This document shows positions 1 to 11,342 of a DNA stretch of 64,000 bases, piece after piece. The notes under the pieces were generated by a model. The model did no database searches, had not been told where the DNA came from, and was given only the letters and a program-made list of their open reading frames with translations. A program made the position numbers and the translations under genes. This DNA is from Isoetes taiwanensis (lineage: Eukaryota > Streptophyta > Lycopodiopsida > Isoetales > Isoetaceae), in assembly GCA_021234155.1 (NCBI GenBank), contig JAJEKV010000030.1, forward strand, positions 7,991,890 through 8,055,889. Direction: 5' to 3'. How positions within the stretch are numbered: position 1 is the stretch's first letter; every line of letters begins with the position of its first letter.

Positions 1-72
1 ATTGAGTTCAATGATGAACAAGTTCAGCCTTCACTGGACGATTATGAAAGTTTCTTCTTAGCAGTGCTTTGA
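1..72 (+). CDS. possible 3' end of a gene entering from the left edge
   Basis: The first frame is open from base 1 to a TGA at 70-72 (23 codons). The encoded tail is acidic and hydrophobic, containing PSLDDYESFF. Nothing downstream looks coding in the same frame, so this would be the last exon of a gene whose body lies outside the window. The stretch is too short to assign a family, and a chance open frame of this length is quite possible. Confidence 0.25.
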   Translation: MEFNDEQVQPSLDDYESFFLAVL

Positions 73-1449
73 TAAGCACATGAATATTATATTGGATGAT
101 GCTAGGAAGTTTTGTTAAAGAAGAAACCGTGCAAGCCTAGTGCTCGATTAGATGCTTAAGATTCGCATCTGCACATCTAAAAGGCATCTAACGTTACATG
201 ATTCCCCACTCTTTTTTAATAATTTTTTTTAGCTATGTTTCCTGTTTTAGATATCATGCTGCCAAAAATGTTCTTGCAGCCATATCTTAAATCGAAACCT
301 CCTAAATGATCAATCTGTTCTCTGCTCTGCCCAATATGCTGCTGTTCTTGTCGAAATTGTTCCAGTACCCTGTTGTGGCATCCAACAGGGATTTTTGAGA
401 AGACACGTCAAGGATTTTGCAAGGCACATAAGGATTCCAGGTCAGGCAGCATCATAATTTTTCGAGCTTTGTGATTGATATGGAGTGGTAGGTTTGAGAA
501 TTCTCGGACCACAGAATTCCGGGCAGCACAGGCACAGCTATTATATTTTTAGATTTTGTATTTCTGTTCATCTGTTACTCAGAGCAGCTATCTACATCTA
601 TCTATTTTGTTGAACATATCCACCCACTTTACAGTTTCCTATCTACTAAGAGTTCTTGTAATCTGTATTATGTTTCTAGACAATTGGCGTAATGATCAAG
701 GCAAGGCTGCTGTAAAATTAGAAGAAATTTGAATTTTACAGACGCATCTTATGCGCATCTAAAAACATAGATGTTTCATTGCTTTTGATGCTTTAGATCT
801 ATGTATCTGACACATCTATCTTCACCATGAGTGGAGGAGCTAAATGTCGGCATTATTAGAAATTGACATGCTTTAGGACTTTATCGATTCGTGCAGAAGC
901 TAATATTGTTCGAAATTGGTGGCCCATGATTGATAAATGCAGAAGTTTTGGACCCAAGGAAAACACACTATTTAGTATGTCACATACTCTGCTGCACATC
1001 ACATACTGGTGCTCTGCCCCAGCTGGCAAAGTTGTAAATAATTTTTTGAGGTCTTGCAACTTCTGTCGTGATTTATACTATCTTCTGTTAATTATTAATG
1101 CTTGTTATAAATGCTCTACGTGTTTTGTGTTTTTTATTTGACACAGAAAACGTATCTTGCTTTTTATGTTGGAATCACTGCATCATAGCCAGGTTGCTTA
1201 AACGCTTGCTTTCCAGGTTGGAACTCTTGCAGTATTGCTTCGCATTTTACCCTGAACTCTGTATGCTAATGCAGGTTGTTGTTAATAGTCATGCTCTCTA
1301 ACCCCATGATTCTAGCTACAGGTTTATTACCAACTTTGACCCGAAATAACAAACCCTTCATGAGATCCACAGAACAGTTGTATTGCGGTTAGATAAAGAG
1401 CTACTAATGGTAGCCATCAGAAAACCATGTGCTGACGAATTTATGAATC
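73..1449. other. no gene seen (possible 3' UTR and intergenic DNA)
   Basis: AT-rich sequence. Short open frames around 860-1300 exist on both strands, but they have no recognisable domains or splice-consistent structure. I see no transposon ends here. Confidence 0.4.
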
Positions 1450-1452
1450 TAA

Positions 1453-1926
1453 GGGTTTATTCGCGCCGATGGTTGTGTTTAGTTAACTTTTATCTTAAGT
1501 TAACACTAATGCCTTCACACCAAAGCTAGTTAGAAAAATTAGTTAGGCTAACTTAATGGAAAATTATTTCACACTCGTTTAGTTTAGTTAAAAAATTTGG
1601 TTAAAAAATAACTTCAACTAATTAAATAAATGCTTTCAAACATGTCAAGTTAGCAAAGTTAGAAAAAATTATAAGCACATTTAACTAAATTTAAAGTGAC
1701 CTCTATGGGGTGATTTAACTTTTAGTGCTAATTTCTAATTTTGTTAACTTTTAGATAATTTTGCTAATTTAACCGAACAAGGTGCGAAGACAAACTTAGT
1801 TAGTGTTTTTGGTTAAAAAAGTTAACCAAATTTCTTAACTATATGCTAACTTAACTAGTTGTGCGAATGTAAATTTCGATAAAAACTATAATTTAACTTA
1901 ACTTAACTGCAGGTGCGAATGTACCC
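1453..1926. mobile_element. Tourist-like MITE (PIF/Harbinger type)
   Basis: A 474-bp AT-rich non-coding unit. The left end reads GGGTTTATTCGCGCC and the right end reads, inverted, GGGTACATTCGCACC. It is flanked on both sides by TAA (1450-1452 and 1927-1929), which matches the 3-bp TWA target duplication of PIF/Harbinger elements. The interior is full of GTTAACTT-type palindromes and could fold back. No transposase is encoded, so it would depend on a partner in trans. Confidence 0.7.
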
Positions 1927-2654
1927 TAATTGTGCCAATTCATGGAGCTTGCTTTTGCATTTATGTCGTACTGCTTCACCAAAAATTGTACAATGGCCTA
2001 TTTATCTTTCTTGCAGCTGATAATTGAATAGATCTCTATAGAAATCACCAAAAATTGTGCAATGCCCCTCTTTATCTTGCTTGTAGTTGATAATGGAATG
2101 GATCTCTTACAGAAATTTGCCCTACAGTTCTCGACTTAGTTTCAGAATTTTGTGCATAGACACCCCATGCAAATCTAGTAGCAAGTCATTAACACTTGGA
2201 TAAGAGACTTTTAGAAAAGCAATGCACCACCAGCTTTGTGGTTTTATGAGCGACTTGTAAAAGCTCCACCAAAGTACTTCATCAGCTTTGTGGTTTTATG
2301 AGCCACTTTTGTTATTTTGTTTTTTTTTTCTTGGAAAACTACCAAAATGCCCCTATGAGTCTATATAATTACCAAAATGCCCATATGAGTTTCAAAATTT
2401 CCAAAATGCCCCTGACTCAAATGAATTACCAATTTGCCCCTGCACACCAAACTTCATTACCAAAATACCTCTACACACCTGACTTAATTACTAAAATGCC
2501 ATTATATACCAATTTTGATCAATCTACACCAAATTTAATTACCAAAATGCCCCACACACTACACTTAATTACCAAAATACCCCTATATAGTCTTATTGCG
2601 ACACTTACAAGGAACCACTATTTCTTATGATTTTAGCGTACGATGATGCTAGCC

Positions 2655-2791
2655 ACATGCAGACCTCCTGGATGTCCGAAAACCGAATACACACGCATAG
2701 GAGAAGAAGACATAGAGAGGAGGAACAATATTGTGGAAGGTGTAATGGGAAGGGACATAATGCACGCAATTGTAAAGCTCTAATTAAGTGA
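2655..2791 (+). pseudogene. C-terminal fragment of MULE transposase (CCHC zinc knuckle)
   Basis: One frame gives RPPGCPK, the basic linker that precedes the zinc knuckle in plant Mutator transposases. A second frame gives CGRCNGKGHNARNC, a clean C-x2-C-x4-H-x4-C knuckle, ending at a TGA at 2789-2791. The two parts are in different frames, so at least one indel separates them. The catalytic DDE region is absent, so this piece cannot be active. It sits between the inverted arms of the same element. Confidence 0.65.
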
Positions 2792-3098
2792 TGATTGTGA
2801 TTTATGTAATCTCTTTATTAAATTTAAACTTCTGTTCTTGAGGCATTTAGTGTAGATTGAGTAGGATTGATATGTAAAGGCATTTTGGTAATTAAGTTTG
2901 GTGTGTAAGGGGTATTTTGGTAATTAAATGTGATGTGTAGGCATTTTGGTGATTAAGTTTGGTGTAAATTGATCAGAATTGGTATGTAATGGCATTTTAG
3001 TAATTGAGTTTGTGTGTAAAGGTATTTTGGTCATTAAGTTTGATGTATAGGGGCAAATTGGTAATTTATTTGTATGTTTATTCTATACAAGAAACTTA

Positions 3099-3122
3099 TC
3101 GCGGCGGCCAAAGCCGCCGCGA
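3099..3122. repeat. perfect GC-rich palindrome
   Basis: A 10-bp perfect stem (TCGCGGCGGC pairing with GCCGCCGCGA) around a CAAA loop, in otherwise AT-rich DNA at the outer side of the right MULE arm. Its position suggests it belongs to the terminal structure of that element. Confidence 0.75.
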
Positions 3123-3817
3123 ACATTTCTCTTTCCTAAGTGAACTATGAGGGAGTTTGTGTCAACTTGGAATTGGGGTGAAAACCATCTCCAACTGGAT
3201 CTCAAACAATGAGATGCTCAAAGTGCCCTCAAAATGGGATACAAAATTTAAGATTCACCTCAGAAGTTCCTTATGTGTTTTAGACAACCTTAAAAGAACT
3301 CGGCTGCATGATAGTTGACATTTGGACAAATTTATGGAAAAATGCCATTTTAATGGTATAGTTTTCATGGAGAGCCCTCTTTGATCACAAATTCCATTAG
3401 ATAAAGAGGCTATTTTTTTGCGTGTATGTTGGAAAAGTGTCCATATTTTGCATATGCATTATCCACATTGTGACTCAAAGCCAAGTTCAACATTTGAACG
3501 GCAACATTTACAATGCGTGTCGACTAGTATGTTCTCTAAGATAATATCATTACTAATATCAAGATTTCAAGTGCAGAAATTAACAGACAGATGTTTTTAG
3601 CTCCCTTATGTGACGTTCCAGGTATTTATACGGTATACGTATGCATACCTTGACACATCACCAGCATGTAGTAGGCCTAAGGGCCCAAGTGGGGGTTCAC
3701 CTACAATGGGTTTTATTAGCTAAGGTTGGAAATTTTGGGTGGGAATGGCCAGCCACATGCTATAATGCAAGAGTAATGTGGACCCAAAGTGAATAGAAAT
3801 GAGATGGTACACCTATA

Positions 3818-3905
3818 GGAAGGAAGGAAGGAAGGAAGGAAGGAAGGAAGTATATTTTAACGTTGACGGAGGCCAACTGGCCTATGAGACGGAAAATCTT
3901 TTTGA
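3818..3905 (-). mobile_element. LINE 3' end with (TTCC)n tail
   Basis: Read on the minus strand, the conserved 3' end (GGCCAGTTGGCCTCCGTCAA, then CGTTAAAA) runs directly into about 32 bp of pure (TTCC)n. The same 3' end with other microsatellite tails recurs at 24.3, 43.5 and 53.6 kb. Almost everything 5' of the tail is missing here, as expected for 5'-truncated target-primed insertions. Confidence 0.55.
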
Positions 3906-4015
3906 GAAGTCCTCTAACCAACACTTTCTAAGGCAAGAAGATTGGGAAAGAAAAATATACAACCAATGTAGAAGGCATATCCACGACATGATCATGTGAT
4001 ACCTTTATGCTTGTT

Positions 4016-4112
4016 TCTTCTTTTTGGGTTGCCCCTAGGGGGGCAAACCCTCGTTTATGTGGGTATGTGGGCATATCCAGGTATATGCCGGCATATGCCT
4101 AGCATATGCTGG
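4016..4112. repeat. dispersed repeat, copy 1
   Basis: Begins TTTTTGGGTTGCCCCTAGGG and continues through GTGGGTATGTGGGCATATCC into a series of GGCATATGC-like steps. A second copy in the same orientation lies at 22,948-23,042. It is non-coding and its family is unknown to me. Confidence 0.6.
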
Positions 4113-4258
4113 TGACTACTCCAAACTGGCTGCTGCCTGTAAACTCTCGGTCATCCAGCCCCATTCCTTCAGCGGCGTGGCTATGAAATTTCGACCCTTC
4201 TTCTCGAAGATCTTTGCGCAATTTGTTTAAAAGGCTTACAAACAGGGATGTAATTTGC

Positions 4259-5438
4259 TGGAGCGCACTTCAAACAGATGATTTTGATGGGTTTGAAGCC
4301 TGATAGGGCTACTTTTCTCTGCACCTTAGATGCGTGTATAAGTTCGACCTTGCTAGTACAAGGCATTCTTGTACATGCGCTTGTTATTAAGTATGGTTTT
4401 GAGAATGATATTGCAGTGGGCAATTCCCTCATTCATATGTATGGGAAATGCGGTTGTCCGAGCTCTTGAGGAGGCAAAGCATTTGAGAAGATGTGCAACA
4501 AAAATGTGGTCTCTTGGACTACAATAATTGCGACTTATACCGAGTGGTTTCCCAATGGAGGCTCTCAAACTCTTTCGAAGGATGATTTCGGGGAGGTTGG
4601 GTTCCTAACGAAATTACCTTTGTTAATGCCATAGACGCATGTCTTTGAGATACCATCAATATCAGGGTGTGCTTATGCATGCGGGGTTCTAGAAATTGGC
4701 ACGGAGGTTAACGTGGTTGCGAAGAATCGCACTCCTTAATTTATATGTGAAATGTGGAAATCTTCAAGGTTCGTTTGCATTGTGCAACAAAATGCAGCTC
4801 AAAATACGGTCTCATGGAATGTTATGATTGCGGCATGTCTTTGAGAATGGATATGTGGCGAAGTTCTCAATCTCTTAAATAGGATGTTGCGGCATGGTGT
4901 ATGCCCAGATAAGTATACCTTTATTACTTTTCTTTCTATGTGTAGCCACACTGGTCTTCTATCTGAAGGTCACAATTATTTCATCGCCGTCAGTGGAGAT
5001 TTTCGGCAAAACCCAACAATGGAGCATTGTGGTTGTGTGGTTGATCTGTTAGGTCATGCAGGACAAGTGGATGAGGGAGTTGACTTCCTTGAAAGCTTAC
5101 CATTCGAATCTAATTCTACAATGTGGACAACCTTGCTTAGTGCGTGTGCAATTCTATCGATGTAAAATGGGGATCATATCTTTTTGAAGCTAGCATCCGA
5201 TTTGGAACTGGACAGCATTGTCCCACAGATCATGTTGTCAAATTTGTATGCAGCAGTTGCCAGATGGGATGATGCCAGGAAGGTGAGAGTGATGTTAGAG
5301 GAGAAGATAATAAGAAGATGCAAAAGAGAGCATTCCAAGTTAAATGGTGAGAGTACAAATATGGATGCAATCACTCTGCATTGCAGACAATCCATTGATA
5401 ATTCTCAGGAACAGAGGAGCTTGTTGTCTTCCAGATGA
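4259..5438 (+). pseudogene. PPR protein pseudogene (PLS type with E domain)
   Basis: Pieces in several frames match plant organellar PPR proteins. GLKPDRATF and NSLIHMYGKCG (4278-4469) are typical repeat signatures. LRHGVCPDKYTF through WTTLLSACA (4884-5165) covers later repeats. LSNLYAAVARWDDARKVR (5184-5330) is the E-domain motif after the last repeat. Frameshifts and stops separate the parts, and no initiator or targeting peptide remains. Intact members bind organellar RNA and specify C-to-U editing. The lack of introns is normal for this family, so it does not prove a retrocopy. Confidence 0.8.
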
Positions 5439-8100
5439 TAATTTGATAGTATGGTTTCTATCACCATTTGTGAAGATCATAACCCATGCAAGCCATCTGA
5501 AACCCCCAAGAAACTGTGCATAATGGTAGGTATGTTGGAGTTTCTAGACATCTAGCCAATCAGTTACCAGTGACCTACTTAGAAGCCAAGAATAGAGGAT
5601 CAACAGAAGTTTGATCCTAGGGCAGCGTCAATAGAGAGATCATCATGCACTTTATAATTGAATACTGTAAGTTGCTAATAATGTCAAGTGCTCTAATGGT
5701 TCATACCACCAATAATTGGATGCGTATTTAATGATGACTATTGCAACTGCTACAGATGCCGAAGCTTCCATTATGGATTTATGCCTGACATGATGACAAT
5801 CTTTGTCTTCGAGATGTGCATTTCAATATGAGATTGGAAGGAGAGTTACTCCAACAATCACTTGTACATCAATCTTGCCTTGTCTAATCACTTGATTGTC
5901 CCAGGTATTTGCACTTCCAACCCTTCCCTTCTCTTGAAATATGTCACACTGAATGTAATGATGCATTTGTAAGAGTCCTATGGCGATGTCTTTTCTGGCA
6001 ATGTATTTTATGAGATAGATGGTAGTAAATGATTCTTCCTGTTGGGAGCAGTGCATAGTGAATAATATGACTTACAGTCTGAGAGGTGTACAAAGCGGCT
6101 AAGTGACGTTTTCAAAGATGTTTGAAGGTTGTAGATGCAAGGGTTGTTTGGCATGGCAAAGTGTAACAAATAAAGCAGGGGTGAAACATAAATTCAGGCC
6201 TCTTCAATGATGAGGCAGTTTGAGAGGGGTTTTGGAAGTTTTATATTGTTGCATATTACTTGATTGTTACCATTTGATTGATAGTTCGATGCAGAGGCGG
6301 GGAGGATGCTTATACATCTTGCACTGGGCTTTTGACGGAGGAGTCTGGCGGCTGCGCATGTATTTTGTCGCCAACTTCAGGTTGACTGCTTACCCCAACA
6401 ATATAGCATTTGATTCGATTCGGTTCACAGGTGATTTACTTGCTTATAAGCTGAGAGACCAGAATTTCATGAAGCGATGGCAGTTTTATGAGCAAAGGGC
6501 TGCTCTTCTTACACTGATTTGTTTTCTTTCTCTCACCTTTTTTGTGTGTTTGATAAGAGTAAATCTGTGCAGAAATACTTCCTACAAGATCCATATGGGA
6601 TCATTCATGTCGAATGGTCATCTTCAACACAGTGGTTGGTTTTTCTATACCAAATGGCAGTTAAGATTGCATTGGGAAGCTCATGTGATGTGAAGTGGTT
6701 CCGTGGACATCCATGTGCACAGGTAATCTCAATTTGTAAGTTTTATATTTATTTATAAACGGGTTAAGTTTGCGAAGCTCATATGATATGAAGTGGTTCC
6801 GTGGACATCCATGTGCACAGGTAATCTCAATTTGTAAGTTTTATATTTATTTATGATTAACGGAAAACTTCTAGTCTTTTTTAAACATTCAACCTGTTTA
6901 TGGTTTCACAGTGCAGAACTCAACGTAGCATGTTCAAGTGTAGCAGAACCTGCAAACTATTTGTTGCGAACATTTTGGTAGTAGAACATACAAGCTATTT
7001 ATTGGGAACCATGATAATTGGAACTTAATGCTTTTGTTGATTGCTTCAATAAAGCGATGTTTGTTGACATGTATTCTGTGATTCATGAAATAGTTAGAGT
7101 GAGGCTTACCATCAACTGAATGCTTTCATAACTGAGGCAAACCATTCCTGCTTGATGCAGAGGCATGTGCAAAAGAAATGGACAAAGACAAAAGCAGAAA
7201 GTTTATCTAGGGTCAAGCTAGACCTGGATTTCGACTTTGGGTATATCTCATGGATAATTTTAAAGGGCATCTGCTTGTTGCACCTTATCTGTTGGATTAT
7301 TAAGCAGTGCTCTAGGCCGTAGCTTGTTTGGTGTTATGTTGTTAGATCATGGAATTTTGATAGGAGATTAACTTCTGTTATGTGCTGCATGTGGTTTACT
7401 TTAGGTGGTGTTGCATATTAAGTTATAATATCTTTAGACAGTCTGTTACCTGCAGTGCAGTACTGGCATCCATATGTATATGAGACATATTGATAAAAGT
7501 GGAAATGCTTATATGTGTGATAACAATGGTGCCCTAATGTTTGTTGAGCAGATTATGAAACCATTTTTGGATCCCTCTTACCTTAAAACATACCCAACTG
7601 TTCTTTATCAATGTTGACAGTGAAGCAAATCTTACCAAATCTCAAATTAGAGGCAAGAAGATTCGAAGAAGAATGCATGTGTTTAAAAATTTGTTGTGAA
7701 TCGCATCGGCGTTATGGGTTTGTATTCTCTCCACGATAGAGGGTTTAGGTCCTGGAAAGATAGGGGTACTATTTTCATATAATTCTTGACAATAATCCTC
7801 ATTAAGCATCCTAACACCCATGATGTCTATGCTGGCTATTGCCAAGAGACCTAAGTCAAACGGAATGTTGGATGAATTGGCGCATGGACAAAACATTAAT
7901 GATCTCAAGAAAAAGTTGAAGGGAAAACTGGCTTTGAGGACGAAGGACAATGTAAGTTGCAAGAGTAAAGGATAAAGAGGCGATTGATGGTCTTGTTTTT
8001 CTCATCCTCGTTTATTTTCTATGACATGTGTAGCCCAGCCCATAAGGGCCATGCGAACTTGACGTCATCCTCAAACTATTCTTTTCTTCAAGATAGGATT
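5439..8100. other. no assignable gene; possible decayed exons and a short duplication
   Basis: Open stretches at 6220-6700 (plus) contain splice-like junctions, for example an exon-like block ending at 6721 before GTAATC, but I recognise no family. The block around 6672-6758 is duplicated in tandem at 6773-6857 (both contain GTGGTTCCGTGGACATCCAT). A minus-strand open frame at 7642-7962 has no domain I can name. Confidence 0.4.
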
Positions 8101-8173
8101 AGGAGAATAGTTCCAAAGGTAGAACAACGGTCCCCAAAACCACGGGTTGAGGGTTCGAATCCCTCCTCTCCTG
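8101..8173 (+). tRNA. mitochondrial-type tRNA-Trp(CCA), probably a nuclear pseudo-copy
   Basis: The acceptor AGGAGAA pairs with CTCTCCT except at the seventh pair. The D arm is GTTC/GAAC, the T arm GAGGG-TTCGAAT-CCCTC, and the discriminator is G. The loop CCCCAAA places CCA at 34-36. Two features argue against function: position 33 is C instead of the invariant T, and the anticodon stem ACGGT/ACCAC has two mismatches. The bacterial-like body with G73 is that of organellar tRNA-Trp, so this looks like organelle DNA moved to the nucleus and decaying. Confidence 0.6.
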
Positions 8174-8620
8174 CCGAAGGATGCTTGTCCTTCTTCTTAT
8201 TCACCTTCTATGCTATGACGAAGTATGGTCTGGATCCGGAATGAAGAGAATGAGACAAGTCATGCCAGCTCTTGATCTCAATACTTTAGCGACAAAAGAA
8301 AGACTCCCCGCAGGAAGCAAGAAGAAAGGATGGTTTCCAGCTAGTGAAAGGGAGGGCCATAAAACATAATGAATGCAATTATAAAGAGTTGGAGTGCGTT
8401 TTGAAGCAAATCAGCCTTTCAAACTAGCCAACCTGCAACAATTAATGGTTTAGTACAAGTAGATGATTTTGAATTGCGTGTGTTGTTTAACTCTTCTTCA
8501 AACAGATCACATTGCATGAACATGTGCTCCAAAGTGTGATGTGGCTCCTTAAACAAGACGTATAGGATATAATGGCATTTCTTTCCGTGGTTTGTAGTAT
8601 TTTAGAAAAGCCTTGCATTA

Positions 8621-8647
8621 GGGCGGATTTGGGGTCTGAAAATGGCC
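8621..8647 (+). repeat. left terminal inverted repeat
   Basis: 27 bp starting GGGCGGATTT, identical to the inverted right end at 21902-21928. TA precedes it. Confidence 0.85.
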
Positions 8648-8988
8648 CTTATCTTGGGCTAAAGATTTCCACGTCAGATTCGCCAGGACCAATCAGGTTT
8701 GCGCCTTTTTTACGAAAGTCAGTATTACTTGGCAGGTAGAAGGATGAGCAGGCTTACTTGGCATCCACATGGCGTATTTTCATAGGGGATGCCTGCGCTT
8801 TTATTGCAACCATTTTAATGGCCCGTATTTTTCGGGAGTCGCTTCGCCGCCTAAAATAATGGTGACTTTGACCGCCTACTGTCAGCGTCACCAACTCCCT
8901 TGTCAAATTTTGGCGCCAAACTTCTGTACTGTCACTCCGGCGCCTCTACGTGTATCCTCTCCGCCTTCACTCCTCATCTGCAATCCAT

Positions 8989-10065
8989 GTCTCCTGTAAT
9001 TTCTGTGTTCTTGCCCCATTTACAGAACTCCCAAGGTCAAGAAGTGGGAGGTTTTGTCTCAATAGGTTCGTGGGTGAGTATGCTGCCATCAACGAGGGGC
9101 GAGCATACGATCAGACGTGCGGACACATTGGATAGGTAGGATAAAAGAGTTCAAGTTGAATTCTAGCGGCCGGAAAGTGGAAAGTATAACAATACGACAT
9201 GCATATACCGCTTCTGATATGGCCAAAGAGCTAATCTCCACCAAAAACAGCTTCCCAAAATTGCAGGTTTATGTTTATCAGACGTTGTGGATGTCATTCC
9301 GGCCGAAAGTATTAGTAGTGTACTTGTCGTGTATCACATAGGCATCGGAATTGTCCTTTTCCAAGGTATGGATGCCGTGACCTTGCGGGGTATAGGCATC
9401 TGGTTTTACGGACATGATTATAACGTAAAGGCCAGGAAACCGAGCTTGAGGCCGGTTGAATTGCCCCCTTTAAGTGAACTTTGTAAGCCACAGACTAATG
9501 AGAACAATGTAATTGCAATGAAGAAATGCATGGCTGACGAGGTGCAAGCGGGAATGTCTGAAAACGGAGGCGTGAGGATGAGTTTCAAAATCTTCACACC
9601 GTTTGAGGTATTTGCTAACATATTCCAGATGGCACAGGAAGTTCGAAAAGCTCCGAAGACATATACGTGCTTTCTCCCCCCTGCCGATTTTGTGGATGAC
9701 TTATTTTTGGTTCCGACCTGGGATGTTCGATTCCACGAATCATCCGGTCAACTAACAGAGGTCCGCGTAGTTAAGTCCTCCTTTAAGTTCAGATACTTTC
9801 TTCCAAAACAATATTTATACGTTAATTGTCAACTAGAACGAAGGAAACAGAAAAAGAGAGGTCGCACGACTTTTTGGGAGCCGTTTGAGGACCATAACGA
9901 GACACTCCGTCGCGGTGGATATTCGAGTATGGAGAGGGGAGGAAGTCATTTATACGGCCACCATGGAAGCGAATGGCCATTACGAGCTAAGAGTGCTAAT
10001 GGAGAGAGAGGAGATTGCCGACGACTTCCATTATTTTATTGATGGCATTAGGGTTGGTTTCTGAG
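8989..10065 (+). pseudogene. gene X of the TIR element (unknown function, frameshifted)
   Basis: The longest open part is 9287-10042. It contains a plausible globular region (MSFKIFTPFEVFANIFQMAQ, then PPADFVDDLFLVPTWDVRF). A shift near 9930 opens a second frame (LMEREEIADDFHYFIDG) ending at about 10,060, and earlier frames at 9000-9340 look like its 5' part. I recognise no family. A gene in the same position and orientation relative to an H3-like gene exists in the second element (41,554 to 31,488, minus). Limited similarity around a W...R..Y..GE..I pattern suggests they may be homologous, but this is weak. Confidence 0.45.
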
Positions 10066-10306
10066 GCAAGAGGGAAATGTAAAGTTTAGTGAGTTCGCGA
10101 TCAACAAGAAATTGTCTATCGGCCAGCGCTTTGAATCTCGGTTTTTATTTGTGTTTTTGTCCGATGTTTTTTAGGGTTCCGTATTTTGTCCGATATTTTT
10201 AGGGTTCCGTACAATTATTTAAAAACGTTACCATCATATTTTACTTTAAACTTTTTTTTTACTATTTATCTCTTGCCGGTTGTCTATTTTTGTCGTTGTT
10301 AAGTAG

Positions 10307-10313
10307 TATAAAG
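10307..10313 (+). promoter_or_regulatory. possible TATA box of the H3-like gene
   Basis: TATAAAG lies 144 bp before the ATG at 10,451 but only 27 bp before the ATG at 10,334. If it is used, transcription would start at or after the upstream ATG, and translation would begin at 10,451. Confidence 0.35.
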
Positions 10314-10333
10314 CGCCATCCGGCCGAGAAGCC

Positions 10334-10378
10334 ATGGCAAGAACTAAGCAAAGCGCAAGGATCCATCCAGTGGTGTAA
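10334..10378 (+). pseudogene. H3 N-terminal tail remnant (MARTKQ...), closed by TAA
   Basis: The ATG at 10,334 begins MARTKQSAR, which is the canonical histone H3 amino terminus around lysine 4 with a single T-to-S difference. After 14 codons a TAA (10,376-10,378) ends it. The frame is the same as the long H3-like ORF, and the 24 codons between the TAA and the ATG at 10,451 are open and acidic/serine-rich. It was therefore probably once the start of the same protein. Confidence 0.7.
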
Positions 10379-10450
10379 GGCGGTGATTACATTAGTCCGC
10401 CTTCTTCATCTGACTCTGAAGTCTCTGATAGAGATTCTCCTCCTCCGACC

Positions 10451-11206
10451 ATGCCTAACAGAAGACCCGGAAAAGAAATCCGCATGACAGACGGCGGGAG
10501 AAGCAGCTCCGGAGTAAGTAGGGAGGTGCACTCCGGTTCGGAGACAGAGGATGAAAATGTGAGAGACCGGCGAGTAGAATATGACGCCGGATTAATTATT
10601 GGGCAGCCGCCTCTTCTTGCTCTTCCTGCTCCTCCTGTTCCTCCTGTGGAGGTGCCAGGATCTTCAAATCAAAGGAGGAGGCCCAACGCCAGAAAGGGGA
10701 AGGCGACCAGGAATGTGAGGAGACGGCCGGAAGAGTCGGCCGAGGAACAGCCTGCAAATGCTGGGGTGAGGAGGCGGCCGGAAGAGTCGGCCGAGCAACA
10801 GGCTCCAAATGCTGGGGTGGGTGAGGGTAGTGGCCGGAAGCGGAAGACGAAGCCTGGCATTAAAGCGCTTCGCGAGATTAAGAAGTATCAGAAGAGCACT
10901 GAGATGGTCATTCCGCGTCTCCCATTTGCCAGGCTCGTGAGAGAGATTCTGCAAGAGTGTGGTGCGATACATCATACCAGTTACAGAATTCAAGCAACTG
11001 CCTTAAATGCTCTTCAAATGGCTTCGGAAGCAGTTGGTGTCGGTCTGTTCGAGGACTCGCAGCTTGCAGCAATACATGCCAACCGGGTGACTGTCATGCC
11101 CAAGGACATGTGCCTCGTCTTACGTATAAGGGATCCCGAGTACTATGGTCAAAATTTTATGGCTGAATACAACAAGAAGAAAGACCCCCTAGAAAAAAGG
11201 CCGTGA
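10451..11206 (+). CDS. divergent histone H3-like protein with long N-terminal region
   Basis: 251 codons. Residues 1-130 are a disordered-looking tail with acidic, proline-rich and basic parts and a duplicated RRRPEESAE motif (90-98, 107-115). Residues 134-230 are an H3 histone fold: [14 protein letters not shown] (alpha-N), [10 protein letters not shown] (alpha-1), [16 protein letters not shown] (alpha-2), [17 protein letters not shown], then [13 protein letters not shown] (alpha-3). Loop 1 is about four residues longer than in canonical H3. Longer loop 1 is a trait of centromeric H3, but GLFED and MPKD are canonical-like. There is no intron. A homologous but broken H3 occurs at 30.7-31.4 kb. 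A CenH3-like role is inference. Confidence 0.8.
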   Translation: MPNRRPGKEIRMTDGGRSSSGVSREVHSGSETEDENVRDRRVEYDAGLIIGQPPLLALPAPPVPPVEVPGSSNQRRRPNARKGKATRNVRRRPEESAEEQPANAGVRRRPEESAEQQAPNAGVGEGSGRKRKTKPGIKALREIKKYQKSTEMVIPRLPFARLVREILQECGAIHHTSYRIQATALNALQMASEAVGVGLFEDSQLAAIHANRVTVMPKDMCLVLRIRDPEYYGQNFMAEYNKKKDPLEKRP

Positions 11207-11342
11207 AGTGCCTTTGTGTTTTTTTCATATGTATAATATTTCTTAATGTAATGGCTTTATAAGCTTAATCTCTTAGTCCATTTCTTTCTTAGAAGCCTAG
11301 CTTTGCATTTTGTATTTTTTTTTTTTTAATGTTATACGTGAG

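Larger units (their letters stand above)
2298..3125. mobile_element. decayed Mutator-like element with long repetitive inverted arms
   Basis: Two arms, about 2330-2600 and 2865-3075, are inverted relative to each other. Each is made of degenerate copies of a unit of about 40 bp containing ATTACCAAAATGCCCC (or its complement). Between them lies the C-terminal remnant of a MULE-type transposase. The right side also carries a perfect GC-rich hairpin at 3099-3122. The exact outer ends and target duplication could not be fixed. Confidence 0.55.

Noticed and set aside
7642-7962. 106-codon minus-strand ORF
   Set aside because: No domain, no splice partner and no neighbouring support; kept out of the gene list.
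10596-10993. Minus-strand open frames opposite the H3-like gene
   Set aside because: Shadows of the repetitive, GC-rich H3 tail; no domain or start context.
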